Part shown: piece by piece, positions 1 through 9,694 of the stretch | Layout of the letters: the number at the start of each line of letters is the position of its first letter | Position numbering within the stretch: position 1 is the first letter of the stretch | DNA from: Chloroflexota bacterium | GTDB lineage: Bacteria > Chloroflexota > Dehalococcoidia > SpSt-223 | Reading direction: 5' to 3' | Assembly (NCBI GenBank): GCA_023512725.1 | Contig: JAILZB010000006.1 | Coordinates: 1-41,492, forward strand | DNA: 41,492 bases | Translations under genes and position numbers: made by a program | The notes under the pieces: model-generated | The model's input: only the letters and a program-made list of their open reading frames with translations | What the model was told of the DNA's origin: nothing | Database searches by the model: none

Positions 1-1905
1 CCTCTCAAGATCGCTCAGCTTGCTGAGGTCATGCCCGAGCTCTACCGCCAACTGGTCGAGGTCGCCGAGCGTCTGGAACGCCACTACCGCGACGCCCAGG
101 ATATCGAGTTCACCATTGAGCGGGGCAAACTCTACCTGCTCCAAACCCGGGCGGCCAAGCGCACGGCCGAGGCGGCCGTTCGCATGGCAGTCGAGATGGT
201 CCGCGAGGGGCTGATCAGCGAGGAAGAAGCCGTCCAGCGGGTCGAGCCGGAGCAAGTCGTCCAGATCCTGATGCCGCGCTTTGACGAAGCAGCGAAGCAG
301 CAAGCGATCGCCGAGGGGCGGTTGCTCGCCCGCGGGCTGAACGCCTCCCCCGGGGCTGCCAGTGGGAAAGCGGTACTCACCGCCGACCGGGCGGTCGAGT
401 GGGCGCGCGCCGGGCAGCCGGTCGTGCTCGTGCGCCCGGAGACGAACCCGGATGACGTTCACGGCATGATCGTGGCCCAGGGTGTGCTCACCGCCCGCGG
501 GGGGGCCACCAGCCACGCTGCAGTCGTTGCACGCGGCCTGGGCAAGCCCTGCGTCGCTGGCACCGAGGCGCTCATCATCGATGTCGAGGCGGGTACCTTC
601 GGGGTCGATAGCCGGTTCTACCGCGAAGGCGACGAGATCTCGATCGACGGCGCGACCGGCGAGGTGTTCATCGGCCGCATTCCTACGATCGAGCGTTCCT
701 TCGCCGAACTGCAGGACCTGCGCACCCTGCTCGAGTGGGCCGATCGGCTCCGCCGGCTGGAGGTCTGGGCAAACGCCGACTACCCGCGTGATGCCGAACG
801 TGCCGTCCAGTTCGGGGCCCAGGGGATCGGCCTCTGCCGGACCGAGCACATGTTCTTCGAGGAAGACCGGCTCCCCGTGGTCCGGCGGATGATCCTGAAC
901 GCGCGGGCGGCCCAGGCGAAGCTGGACCAGCTCGCAGCCCTGCCCGCCGAACAGCAGGAAGCCGCCCGCACGGCCTACTCCGCCGACCCCGCCGTGCGCG
1001 ACTATCGCTCGGCCCTGGACGAGTTGGAACGGGTCCAGACGGAGGACTTCCGCGGGATCCTGCGGGTGATGGCCGGTCGGCCGACGGTGATCCGGCTGCT
1101 CGACCCCCCGCTCCACGAGTTCCTGCCGCGTGCCGAGGACCTCGAACGCCGGATCGCCGAACTGGAGCGCACGGGCGGGGTCGAGGAGGAACTCGCCGAG
1201 CTCCGCCGCACCCTTGCGACCGCCGAGGAGCTGCGCGAGGCGAACCCGATGCTCGGGCTGCGGGGCTGCCGGCTCGGCATCCTCTACCCCGACATCTACG
1301 CGATGCAGGTACGTGCGATCCTAAACGCCGCTGCCGACCTCCTGGCCGAGCAACAGCCAGTGCGGCCAGAGATCATGATCCCGCTGGTTGGACACGTCAA
1401 CGAACTGAAGATCGTGCGCGAGCAGTTGGAGGCCGTCGCCCACCAGGTCCAGCAGCAGCGCGGGGTTACCATTCCCTACCAGTTCGGCACCATGATCGAG
1501 GTGCCCCGCGCCGCCCTGACGGCCGACGAGATCGCCCAGCACGCCGAGTTCTTCTCCTTCGGGACCAACGACCTTACCCAGATGACCCTCGCGATCTCGC
1601 GCGATGACGCGGAAGGAAAGTTCCTGCTCCAGTACGTCGAGCGCAAGATCCTGCCCTTCAACCCCTTCCAGCAGCTCGACCAGGCCGGCGTCGGCAAGCT
1701 GATCGCGCTGGCGGTGAACGACGGCCGGCGGGCCCGGCCGGACCTCCAGGTCGGTGTCTGCGGTGAGCACGGGGGCGACCCCGCCAGCATTGCCTTCTTC
1801 CATACGGTCGGCCTCGATTACGTCTCCTGCTCGCCGTTCCGCGTCCCCGTCGCCCGGCTTGCGGCGGCGCAGGCCGCGCTCACGCAGCGCGAGCGCGACC
1901 GGTGA
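1..1905 (+). CDS. ppdK: pyruvate phosphate dikinase, C-terminal part (5' end outside window)
   Basis: Pyruvate, phosphate dikinase interconverts pyruvate, ATP and Pi with phosphoenolpyruvate, AMP and PPi in cytosolic central carbon metabolism. The frame is open from base 1, so the N-terminal ATP-grasp part is missing; an internal ATG at 31 is not the true start. What remains is the end of the nucleotide-binding part, the swivelling phosphohistidine domain with GGATSHAAVVARG (catalytic His codon at 514-516), and the C-terminal TIM-barrel PEP-binding domain, including GLCRTEHMFF, FGTNDLTQMT and CGEHGGDP near the end. These signatures distinguish PPDK from PEP synthase and PTS enzyme I. The TGA at 1903-1905 lies 31 nt before dnaG, so the two are probably cotranscribed. 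All key residues of the visible domains are present. Confidence 0.96.
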   Translation, partial: PLKIAQLAEVMPELYRQLVEVAERLERHYRDAQDIEFTIERGKLYLLQTRAAKRTAEAAVRMAVEMVREGLISEEEAVQRVEPEQVVQILMPRFDEAAKQQAIAEGRLLARGLNASPGAASGKAVLTADRAVEWARAGQPVVLVRPETNPDDVHGMIVAQGVLTARGGATSHAAVVARGLGKPCVAGTEALIIDVEAGTFGVDSRFYREGDEISIDGATGEVFIGRIPTIERSFAELQDLRTLLEWADRLRRLEVWANADYPRDAERAVQFGAQGIGLCRTEHMFFEEDRLPVVRRMILNARAAQAKLDQLAALPAEQQEAARTAYSADPAVRDYRSALDELERVQTEDFRGILRVMAGRPTVIRLLDPPLHEFLPRAEDLERRIAELERTGGVEEELAELRRTLATAEELREANPMLGLRGCRLGILYPDIYAMQVRAILNAAADLLAEQQPVRPEIMIPLVGHVNELKIVREQLEAVAHQVQQQRGVTIPYQFGTMIEVPRAALTADEIAQHAEFFSFGTNDLTQMTLAISRDDAEGKFLLQYVERKILPFNPFQQLDQAGVGKLIALAVNDGRRARPDLQVGVCGEHGGDPASIAFFHTVGLDYVSCSPFRVPVARLAAAQAALTQRERDR

Positions 1906-1936
1906 GGGGAGCGTCCGTGGCGGGCCAGGGGCGGCC

Positions 1937-3720
1937 GTGACCGCGATCGACGAGATCAAAGCCCGGATCGATATCGCTGAACTGCTCGCGCCCTACGTGG
2001 CGCTCCGCAAAAGCGGCCGTGGCCTGACTGGTCGCTGCCCCTTCCATGAGGACCGCTCGCCCTCGTTCGTCGTCTACCCCGAGAGTTGGAGCTACCACTG
2101 CTTTGGCTGCGGCGCGCATGGCGATGGCTTCACCTTCCTGATGAAGAAAGAGGGGCTCAGCTTCCGCGAGGCGCTGGCCCGCCTCGCCGAGCGGGCAGGC
2201 GTTCCCCTTGAAGCCTCGGCGCGTGAGCGGGCTGAGGCCCAGCGCCGCAGCCGGCTCGCGCGGTTGATCGAAACCGCAGCGGCCTACTATCGGGAGTGCC
2301 TGCGCGGCGAGCTGGGGGCAGCCGCACGTCAGTACCTCACCGAGCGGGGCATTCGCCCGGCCACCAGCGATGCCTTCGGCCTTGGCTACGCACCGCCGGG
2401 CTGGGAGAATGGGCTGCGCTACCTCACGGGCCTGGGTTTCTCGCGCGAGGAGGTGATCGCTGCTGGGCTGGCGGTGCCACGTCCCGATGGCAGCGCCTAC
2501 GACCGCTTCCGCCATCGCCTGATCGTGCCGATCCGGGACCGCGAGGGGAAGCCGATCGCCTTCGGGGGGCGGGCGCTCGCCGCCGAAGACCAGCCGAAAT
2601 ACCTCAACTCGCCGGAGACAGCGCTCTTCCAGAAAGGGGCCGTCCTCTTCGCCCTCGACCGTGCCAGCCGCGCCATCCAGCAGGAAGACCGGGTGGTCAT
2701 CGTCGAGGGGTATTTCGATGCCATCAGCGCTCACCAGGCTGGCTACACCAACGTCGTCGCCCAACTGGGCACGGCGCTGACCGAGCGCCAGCTGCGCCTG
2801 CTGACCCGCCTGACCCGCCGGATCGTGCTCGCCTTCGATGCCGACCGCGCTGGCCGCGAGGCGACCCTCCGGAGCCTCGCGGTTGCCCAGGCAGCCGCCC
2901 AGGAGGTGCAGCCGGTGGTGGACTGGCAGGGCTACGTGCGCTTCCTGGGCCAGAGCACGCTCGACCTGCGGGTGCTCAGCCTTCCGACCGGGAAAGACCC
3001 TGACGAGCTGCTCCGCCAGCAGCCGGAAGCGTGGCCCGCCCTGGTCGAGGCAGCGCAGCCCTTGCTGGACTATCTGTTTGCCCAGGTTCTCACCGACCTT
3101 GACCTGAACGACCCCGTCGCCAAGACCCGCGCCGCTGACCTGCTGCTCCCCACCATCCAGCAGATCGGGGACCCGCTGCTGCGGGCGAGCTACCTCCAGC
3201 GGCTCGCCTGGGCGCTCCGGGTGGAGGAGAAGACCCTGCTAGCGCGCTTCCCAGCCGGGGCGGCCCGCCTGTGGGCGAGGCGCCCCGGTGGGGTGCCGCC
3301 GGCTCCCGCGCCGGCTGATCCTCCCCCGCCTGCGCTTCCCCCCGGGCGCCAGCAGGAACGCTACGCCCTGGCCGTGCTCCTGCGCTTCCCCACCATCGAC
3401 CCGGCGACGGTGGGCCTCGCGCCGGAACTCTTCGAGGGGCCTGCTGAGCGGGCGCTCTTGACCGCCCTCCCGGGGGACGACGAGGCGCTCGCATCCCTCC
3501 GCCGGGAGCTCGCCACCCTCCCGCTGCCCGAACTGGATGAAACGACCGCGGTGCGCGCGCTGCAGGATGTCGCCCAGAAGCTGCGCGACCGCTACCACCG
3601 ACGGCGCATCCTCGGTGGCGCTGCCGCTGCCGAGGCACCTGACCAACTTGCACCGGCCGGTGACGAAGCCGGCCGCCTGCTCGCCGTGTGGAAGGCACGG
3701 CAGCACAAGGGAGACCGTTT

Positions 3721-3724
<4 letters not shown>
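1937..3724 (+). CDS. dnaG: DNA primase DnaG
   Basis: Synthesises RNA primers for chromosomal replication and works with the replicative helicase. The GTG at 1937 begins [13 protein letters not shown], the usual DnaG N-terminus; upstream in-frame sequence is the shadow of ppdK. Domains in the 595-residue product: CHC2 zinc finger (Cys34, His37, Cys55, Cys58), the catalytic core, a Toprim domain with the metal-binding Glu at about 257 in IVEGYFDA and Asp301/Asp303 in FDADRAG, a Pro/Ala-rich linker near 460, and a divergent C-terminal helicase-interaction region. Length is typical. The stop overlaps the rpoD start (ATGA, 3721-3724), indicating translational coupling, as in the classical macromolecular-synthesis operon. 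Confidence 0.97.
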
Positions 3725-5166
<1,442 letters not shown>

Positions 5167-5765
5167 CGACTTTCCCGCCCGGCTTGCGCGCGCCCTCGCG
5201 GAGCGGCAGCGGGGTGTGCTGCCGACTGCCTCGCGCCAGGGGTTACGCGAAGGTGCCGTGCTCCTGCTCCTGCGGGCGACCCCGGCGGGCTACGTCATCG
5301 TCTGCACCCGGCGGACCGATGCAGTCGCTACCCATAAGGGGCAGATTGCGCTGCCGGGCGGAGCGCGTGAACCGGGCGACGCCACCCTCTGGGAGACGGC
5401 CCTGCGGGAAGCGCGCGAAGAGATTGGCATCGCGCCGGCAACGGTGCAGTACCTCGGTGTCCTCGATGACCTGGCCACCACCAGCGGCTACGCGCTGACC
5501 CCCTTTGTTGGGCGGCTGACGAGTGAGCCGCGCTACGTTCCCCAGCCACGGGAGGTGGCTGAGGTGTTCGAGGTCGCGCTGGCCCAGTTGCTGGACCCAG
5601 CGAGCCAGACGATCGTCCACTACCAGCGTGGGGGAGTCATCCTCTCGAGCCCGGCGTTCGTGGTTGGTCAGCGAGTGATCTGGGGAGTGACCGGCCGGGT
5701 ACTGGCCGGGTTCCTCAGCGTGGTCAGCCCCCTGCTGGTGGCTACCCCCGCGGAGCGCTAGCGCG

Positions 5766-6155
5766 GTGACGCCCCGCTCCCCGTTCGACCTCCGGCCCCC
5801 GCCGGGCTGGCTCTTCCTGTTGCGCCTGCTCGCCTGGGAACACGTGGTGCTGGGCACGCTCTCACTGATCGGCGCCGCGCTACTGGTTGTCGCGCCACCG
5901 CCAGAGGCTCCGCCGCTGCTGCTCGCTCCCCTCTATCTGGTGATGGGAGGAGCGCTGGTGGTGGCTGGGGCGGGGATGCTCTCCTATCGCGCCTGGGGGC
6001 GCACGCTGGCGCTGGTGCTGGCGCTCATCATCGGGCTGTTTGCTCTCCTTCCCCTCGTTGGTAGCCAGCCGCCCAGCGCCTTGGCGATGGCTCACACGCT
6101 CGTGACGGTCGGCCTGCTGACGCGGCCGGCCATTCGGCGGGCCTTCGGCCTCTGA
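5766..6155 (+). CDS. small integral membrane protein, unknown function
   Basis: The product is 129 residues and begins at GTG 5766, 4 nt after the Nudix stop, so it is probably the last gene of the ppdK-dnaG-rpoD-Nudix transcription unit. It consists almost entirely of four hydrophobic segments (about residues 12-42, 49-70, 77-96 and 101-118) joined by short loops, with a basic C-terminus (RPAIRRAFGL). I recognise no family motif and assign no function. Hydrophobicity and codon use match the neighbours, so it is very likely expressed. No signal peptide distinct from the first membrane helix is visible. Confidence 0.75.
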   Translation: MTPRSPFDLRPPPGWLFLLRLLAWEHVVLGTLSLIGAALLVVAPPPEAPPLLLAPLYLVMGGALVVAGAGMLSYRAWGRTLALVLALIIGLFALLPLVGSQPPSALAMAHTLVTVGLLTRPAIRRAFGL

Positions 6156-6157
6156 GG

Positions 6158-6190
6158 TTGCGCCCCCTTCCGGTTCCGATAAAATATCGG
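6158..6190 (+). promoter_or_regulatory. promoter with palindrome over the -10 (for the EF-G-like gene)
   Basis: TTGCGC (6158-6163), a 16-bp spacer and TAAAAT (6180-6185) form a sigma-70-like promoter. The -10 lies inside a perfect inverted repeat, CCGATA-AAA-TATCGG (6176-6190), the only strongly AT-rich patch in the area. A palindrome over a -10 is a typical repressor-operator arrangement, but no cognate regulator is visible nearby. The start codon is about 120 nt further on. Confidence 0.5.
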
Positions 6191-6314
6191 ATGCCGGTTC
6201 GGCGTGACCCGACAGCTCGTGCTCCCCGTCTCACGACTGCCCCTCTCACTCTTCCGGCCCCGACAGTCGTGACCGCGCCGAGCGGCGGATGAACCTCGCG
6301 TGGAGGAGCGACGG

Positions 6315-8384
6315 ATGAAGAGCTACCGCACCGAGCAGCTGCGGAACGTGGCGCTGGTCGGCCACGGCAGCGCGGGGAAGACCAGCCTGGCGGAAGCGCT
6401 CCTGTTCGCCAGCGGGGCGATCACCCGCTTGGGCAAGGTCGAGGAAGGCAACACCGTCTCCGACTACGACCCCGACGAACAGCGCCGGCGGATTTCGATC
6501 TCCCTCTCCCTGCTGCCCTGCGAGTGGCGTGATCACAAGGTCAACCTCCTCGATACACCCGGCTACGCCGACTTCGTGGGCGAAGTGCGCGAAGCGCTGC
6601 GGGTGGCGGATGCCGCCGTCTTCGTCGTCGACGCGGTCGCGGGGGTCGAGGTTGGCACTGAGCTGAACTGGAAGGTGGCCGAGGCGGCGCACCTGCCCCG
6701 CTTCTTCTTCATCAACAAGTTGGACCGCGAAAATGCCGACTTCGCACGCACGGTCCAGCAGCTGCGCGAGATGTTCGGCACGGGCTGCGTACCGCTCCAG
6801 GTGCCGCTGGGAGAGCGAGAGCGCTTCACCGGCGTGGTGGACCTGATCACCCAGGAGGCGCGGAGTGGGCAGGCGTTGGAACGCGGGCCGGTGCCAGCCG
6901 AGCGAGAAGGTGAGGTCGCCCGCTACCGCGAGATGCTGCTGGAAAGCGCTGCTGAGCAGGACGATGAGCTCATGACCAAGTATCTCGAGGGGGAGGCGCT
7001 GAGCGAGGAGGAAGTCGTCCGAGGGCTCAAGGCGGGGATCCTGGCCGCCAAGCTGTTCCCCATCCTGGCCGGCTCGGCGCTCACGACTACCGGCTGCGCG
7101 CTCCTGCTCGATGCGCTGGTGCTGCTTGCGCCTTCCCCGGTGGACCGCGGCCCGGTGCCAGCGACAGTGGCAGGCAAAGAGACGCTCCTCCCGCCCGACC
7201 CCCAGGGGCCGCTGGCAGCGCTCGTTTTCAAGACGGTCGCTGACCCCTTCGTGGGGAAGCTCACCTACTTCCGGGTCTATTCCGGCACCCTCCGGGCGGA
7301 TAGCCACGTCTACAACAGCGTCAAAGGGAAGGAAGAGCGGGTCGGCACCCTCTACTTCCTCCGGGGCAAGCAGCAGGAGCCGACCCAGCAAGTGGTAGCC
7401 GGTGACCTGGGGGCAGTGACCAAGCTGGCGGAGACGGGAACCGGCGATACGCTCACCACCCGCGACCAGCCGGTGGTCTTGCCGCCGATCGAGTTCCCGG
7501 AGCCGGTCTTCTCCCTGGCGCTCCACCCGCGCTCCAAGGCGGATGTGGACAAGATGAGCGCTGCCCTCGCCCGACTGGTCGAGGAAGACCGCACGTTGAG
7601 CGTCCGGCGGGACCCAGATACCAACGAGACGATCCTTTCCGGGCTGGGCGAGTCCCACCTCGAAGTCGCGCTCGATAAACTCCGCCGGCGTTTCGGGGTC
7701 GACCTCGCGACCAGCCTGCCAAAGGTCCCCTATAAGGAGACGATCACCACCAAGACGAACGCCGAGTACAAGCATAAGAAGCAGACTGGTGGCCACGGCC
7801 AGTACGGGCACGTCCTCATCGAGCTGGAACCGCTACCGCGCGGAGCGGGCTTCGAGTTCAGCGAGCGGGTCGTGGGGGGGGCAGTGCCGAAGAACTTCTT
7901 CCCCGCCGTCCAGAAAGGGATCGAGGAGGGACTGCACGAGGGGGTGCTCGCCCATTACCCGATCGTTGACCTCCGCGTCGTGCTGTACGACGGCAGCTCC
8001 CACCCGGTCGACTCCTCGGAGATGGCCTTCAAGATCGCGGCGATGCAGGCCCTCAAGAAAGGGGTCCAGCAGGCGAACCCCGTCCTGATCGAGCCGATCA
8101 TGAACCTGGAAGTGACCGTGCCCGAGCAGTTTCTGGGCGATATCCTGAGCGATCTCAACACCAAGCGAGCGCGGGTCCAGGGGATGACGAGTAGTGGTGG
8201 GGTGAGTGTGATCACCGCCCAGGCGCCGCTGGCCGAACTGCAGCGCTACGCGACCGACCTCCGCTCGCTCACCCAGGGGCGCGGCACGTTCCGGATGAGC
8301 TTCAGCCACTACGAAGAAGTGCCCGCCCATCTGGCGCAGGGGATTATCGCGGCGGCAAAGAAGGCAGCCGAGCAGGTATCCTAA
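6315..8384 (+). CDS. elongation factor G-like GTPase (EF-G paralogue, FusA2/EF-G-2 type)
   Basis: A translational GTPase of the EF-G family, 689 residues. The ATG at 6315 has GGAGGAG (6302-6308) at ideal spacing, so it is preferred over GTG 6300. The G domain shows G1 GHGSAGKT (16-23), G3 DTPGYADF and G4 NKLD. EF-G domains II-V follow, including the domain IV core around HGQYGHV and the C-terminal GEVxGDxL-like stretch. Divergence from canonical EF-G (GHGSAGKTS rather than AHIDAGKTT, and a rebuilt switch I) and the absence of rpsL, rpsG or tuf nearby argue for the paralogue group EF-G-2/EF-G-like rather than the housekeeping fusA. Its role (stress or recycling) is unproven; EF-G-2 proteins bind ribosomes, but not all support translocation well. 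Confidence 0.9.
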   Translation: MKSYRTEQLRNVALVGHGSAGKTSLAEALLFASGAITRLGKVEEGNTVSDYDPDEQRRRISISLSLLPCEWRDHKVNLLDTPGYADFVGEVREALRVADAAVFVVDAVAGVEVGTELNWKVAEAAHLPRFFFINKLDRENADFARTVQQLREMFGTGCVPLQVPLGERERFTGVVDLITQEARSGQALERGPVPAEREGEVARYREMLLESAAEQDDELMTKYLEGEALSEEEVVRGLKAGILAAKLFPILAGSALTTTGCALLLDALVLLAPSPVDRGPVPATVAGKETLLPPDPQGPLAALVFKTVADPFVGKLTYFRVYSGTLRADSHVYNSVKGKEERVGTLYFLRGKQQEPTQQVVAGDLGAVTKLAETGTGDTLTTRDQPVVLPPIEFPEPVFSLALHPRSKADVDKMSAALARLVEEDRTLSVRRDPDTNETILSGLGESHLEVALDKLRRRFGVDLATSLPKVPYKETITTKTNAEYKHKKQTGGHGQYGHVLIELEPLPRGAGFEFSERVVGGAVPKNFFPAVQKGIEEGLHEGVLAHYPIVDLRVVLYDGSSHPVDSSEMAFKIAAMQALKKGVQQANPVLIEPIMNLEVTVPEQFLGDILSDLNTKRARVQGMTSSGGVSVITAQAPLAELQRYATDLRSLTQGRGTFRMSFSHYEEVPAHLAQGIIAAAKKAAEQVS

Positions 8385-8406
8385 CACCCAACAGAAGGAG
8401 CAGAGC

Positions 8407-8823
8407 GTGGCGGAAGCACCGCGGGCGGTCGCGGAGCGGATCGTGGCCGCCGTTGAGCGTGGGGGGCAGGAACGGGGACTGGGTGGGCGTTGGGAGCTGG
8501 TGTTCCCTCCCGGCAGCAGCGACTTCGAGGTCCGCGGCGAGGGGCTGCGGCTCATCGTTGAAGTCAACCGTGGCCTGAGCCGGGCCGGCCTAGCCCGTCT
8601 CCTCGCGCGCTGGTTCCAGCAAGGACCGGTCGAGGCACGCTTGCGGGCCTGGTTCCTCAACGAGTTCGTCGAGCGGAGCTTCGCCGAGGCCGAGGCCGTG
8701 GTGCCCGTGCTCCTGTCGATCCTGGAGGCCCATCGGCCGGCTGGGCCGGGTGCGCCCACAGCGGTGACCGGCGCCCCCGAGCTCGATTCCCCCGAGCGAC
8801 CCAGCGTGGGAGCCGATGACTGA
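8407..8823 (+). CDS. unknown 138-residue protein coupled to a DNA adenine methylase
   Basis: GTG 8407 is preceded by AAGGAG (8395-8400), 22 nt after the EF-G-like gene. The stop overlaps the methylase start by 8 nt, so translation of the two is probably coupled. I do not recognise the family. The middle of the protein (about residues 38-58) reads as two beta strands, FEVRGEG and LRLIVEVNRG. This pattern resembles the D-x(n)-E-x-K strand pair of PD-(D/E)XK nucleases but has Asn where Lys is expected. Two amphipathic helices follow. The C-terminal 20 residues are Pro/Ala-rich and probably disordered. A nuclease or methylase-accessory role is only a possibility. Confidence 0.7.
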   Translation: MAEAPRAVAERIVAAVERGGQERGLGGRWELVFPPGSSDFEVRGEGLRLIVEVNRGLSRAGLARLLARWFQQGPVEARLRAWFLNEFVERSFAEAEAVVPVLLSILEAHRPAGPGAPTAVTGAPELDSPERPSVGADD

Positions 8824-9694
8824 CGGCCTAGCTGGCACCGCTTCTCCTGCTCCCCTGCCCTTCCTGGCGGCGGCGCGTGCCTGGCGACCCGGAGCGGTCC
8901 CCTTTGTCAAGTGGGCAGGCGGGAAGAGCAGCCTCCTCCCCCAGATCTTCCCCCGCATTCCCAAGCGCTTCGGCACCTACTACGAGCCGTTCGTGGGTGG
9001 GGGCGCGGTCTTTTTTGCCGTGCGGCCGCTCCGGGCGGTGCTCGCTGATATCAATGCCGAGCTGATCGATGCGTACCTGGAGGTGCGCGACGACCCGGCT
9101 GGCCTGATGCGCACGCTCGACCGCTATCGCTACGATCGGGAGACCTACTATCGGGTGCGGGCGCTCCAGCCGGCAACGCTTTCGCGCCAGGAGCGCGCGG
9201 CCCGCTTTCTCTACCTGAACCGAACCTGCTACAACGGCCTCTACCGGGTGAACCGCCGAGGTGAGTTCAACGTGCCGATGGGGCGCTATCCCGAACCCCG
9301 TCGCCTCTACGACCCCGCCGTGATCTGGGCAGCGAGCGCCGCGCTCGCCCACGCGGAGATCCGCTGCGCTTCCTTCGAGGAGACTCTCCTCTCTGCCCGG
9401 GCGGGCGACTTCGTCTACCTCGACCCCCCCTACTGGCCGTTGGACGTGACCAGTTCGTTCACCCGCTACTCGCAGCTTGGCTTTACTGCCAGCGACCAGC
9501 AGTGGCTAAAGGCGCAGGTGGACCGGCTGACGGAACGGGGCTGCCGTGTTCTGCTCTCGAACTCGGATACGCCCTTTACGCGTTGGCTCTACGCCGAGTA
9601 CCGGATTGAGCAAGTGCACGCTCCCCGCCCGATCAATGCCGACCCGACCGGTCGTGGGAGCATCCCGGAAATCCTGGTGCGCAACTACGAGTAG
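8816..9694 (+). CDS. Dam-family (D12 class) adenine-specific DNA methyltransferase
   Basis: Transfers methyl from S-adenosylmethionine to N6 of adenine in DNA. The 292-residue protein has alpha-group order: SAM-binding FVKWAGGKSSLLPQI near residues 28-45 and YYEPFVGGGAVFF near 58-70, then the catalytic DPPY motif (Asp203-Tyr206), with the target-recognition region between. Family members usually methylate GATC, but the target cannot be read from the sequence. ATG 8816 overlaps the upstream unknown gene by 8 nt. No restriction endonuclease homologue lies beside it, so it looks like an orphan methylase unless the 138-residue partner is a nuclease. The end overlaps the convergent membrane-protein gene by 10 nt. 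Confidence 0.93.
   Translation: MTDGLAGTASPAPLPFLAAARAWRPGAVPFVKWAGGKSSLLPQIFPRIPKRFGTYYEPFVGGGAVFFAVRPLRAVLADINAELIDAYLEVRDDPAGLMRTLDRYRYDRETYYRVRALQPATLSRQERAARFLYLNRTCYNGLYRVNRRGEFNVPMGRYPEPRRLYDPAVIWAASAALAHAEIRCASFEETLLSARAGDFVYLDPPYWPLDVTSSFTRYSQLGFTASDQQWLKAQVDRLTERGCRVLLSNSDTPFTRWLYAEYRIEQVHAPRPINADPTGRGSIPEILVRNYE

Noticed and set aside
6246-7811. 521-codon minus-strand open frame opposite the EF-G-like gene
   Set aside because: Antisense shadow of a clearly coding GTPase gene in GC-rich DNA; no recognisable family and no ribosome-binding site.
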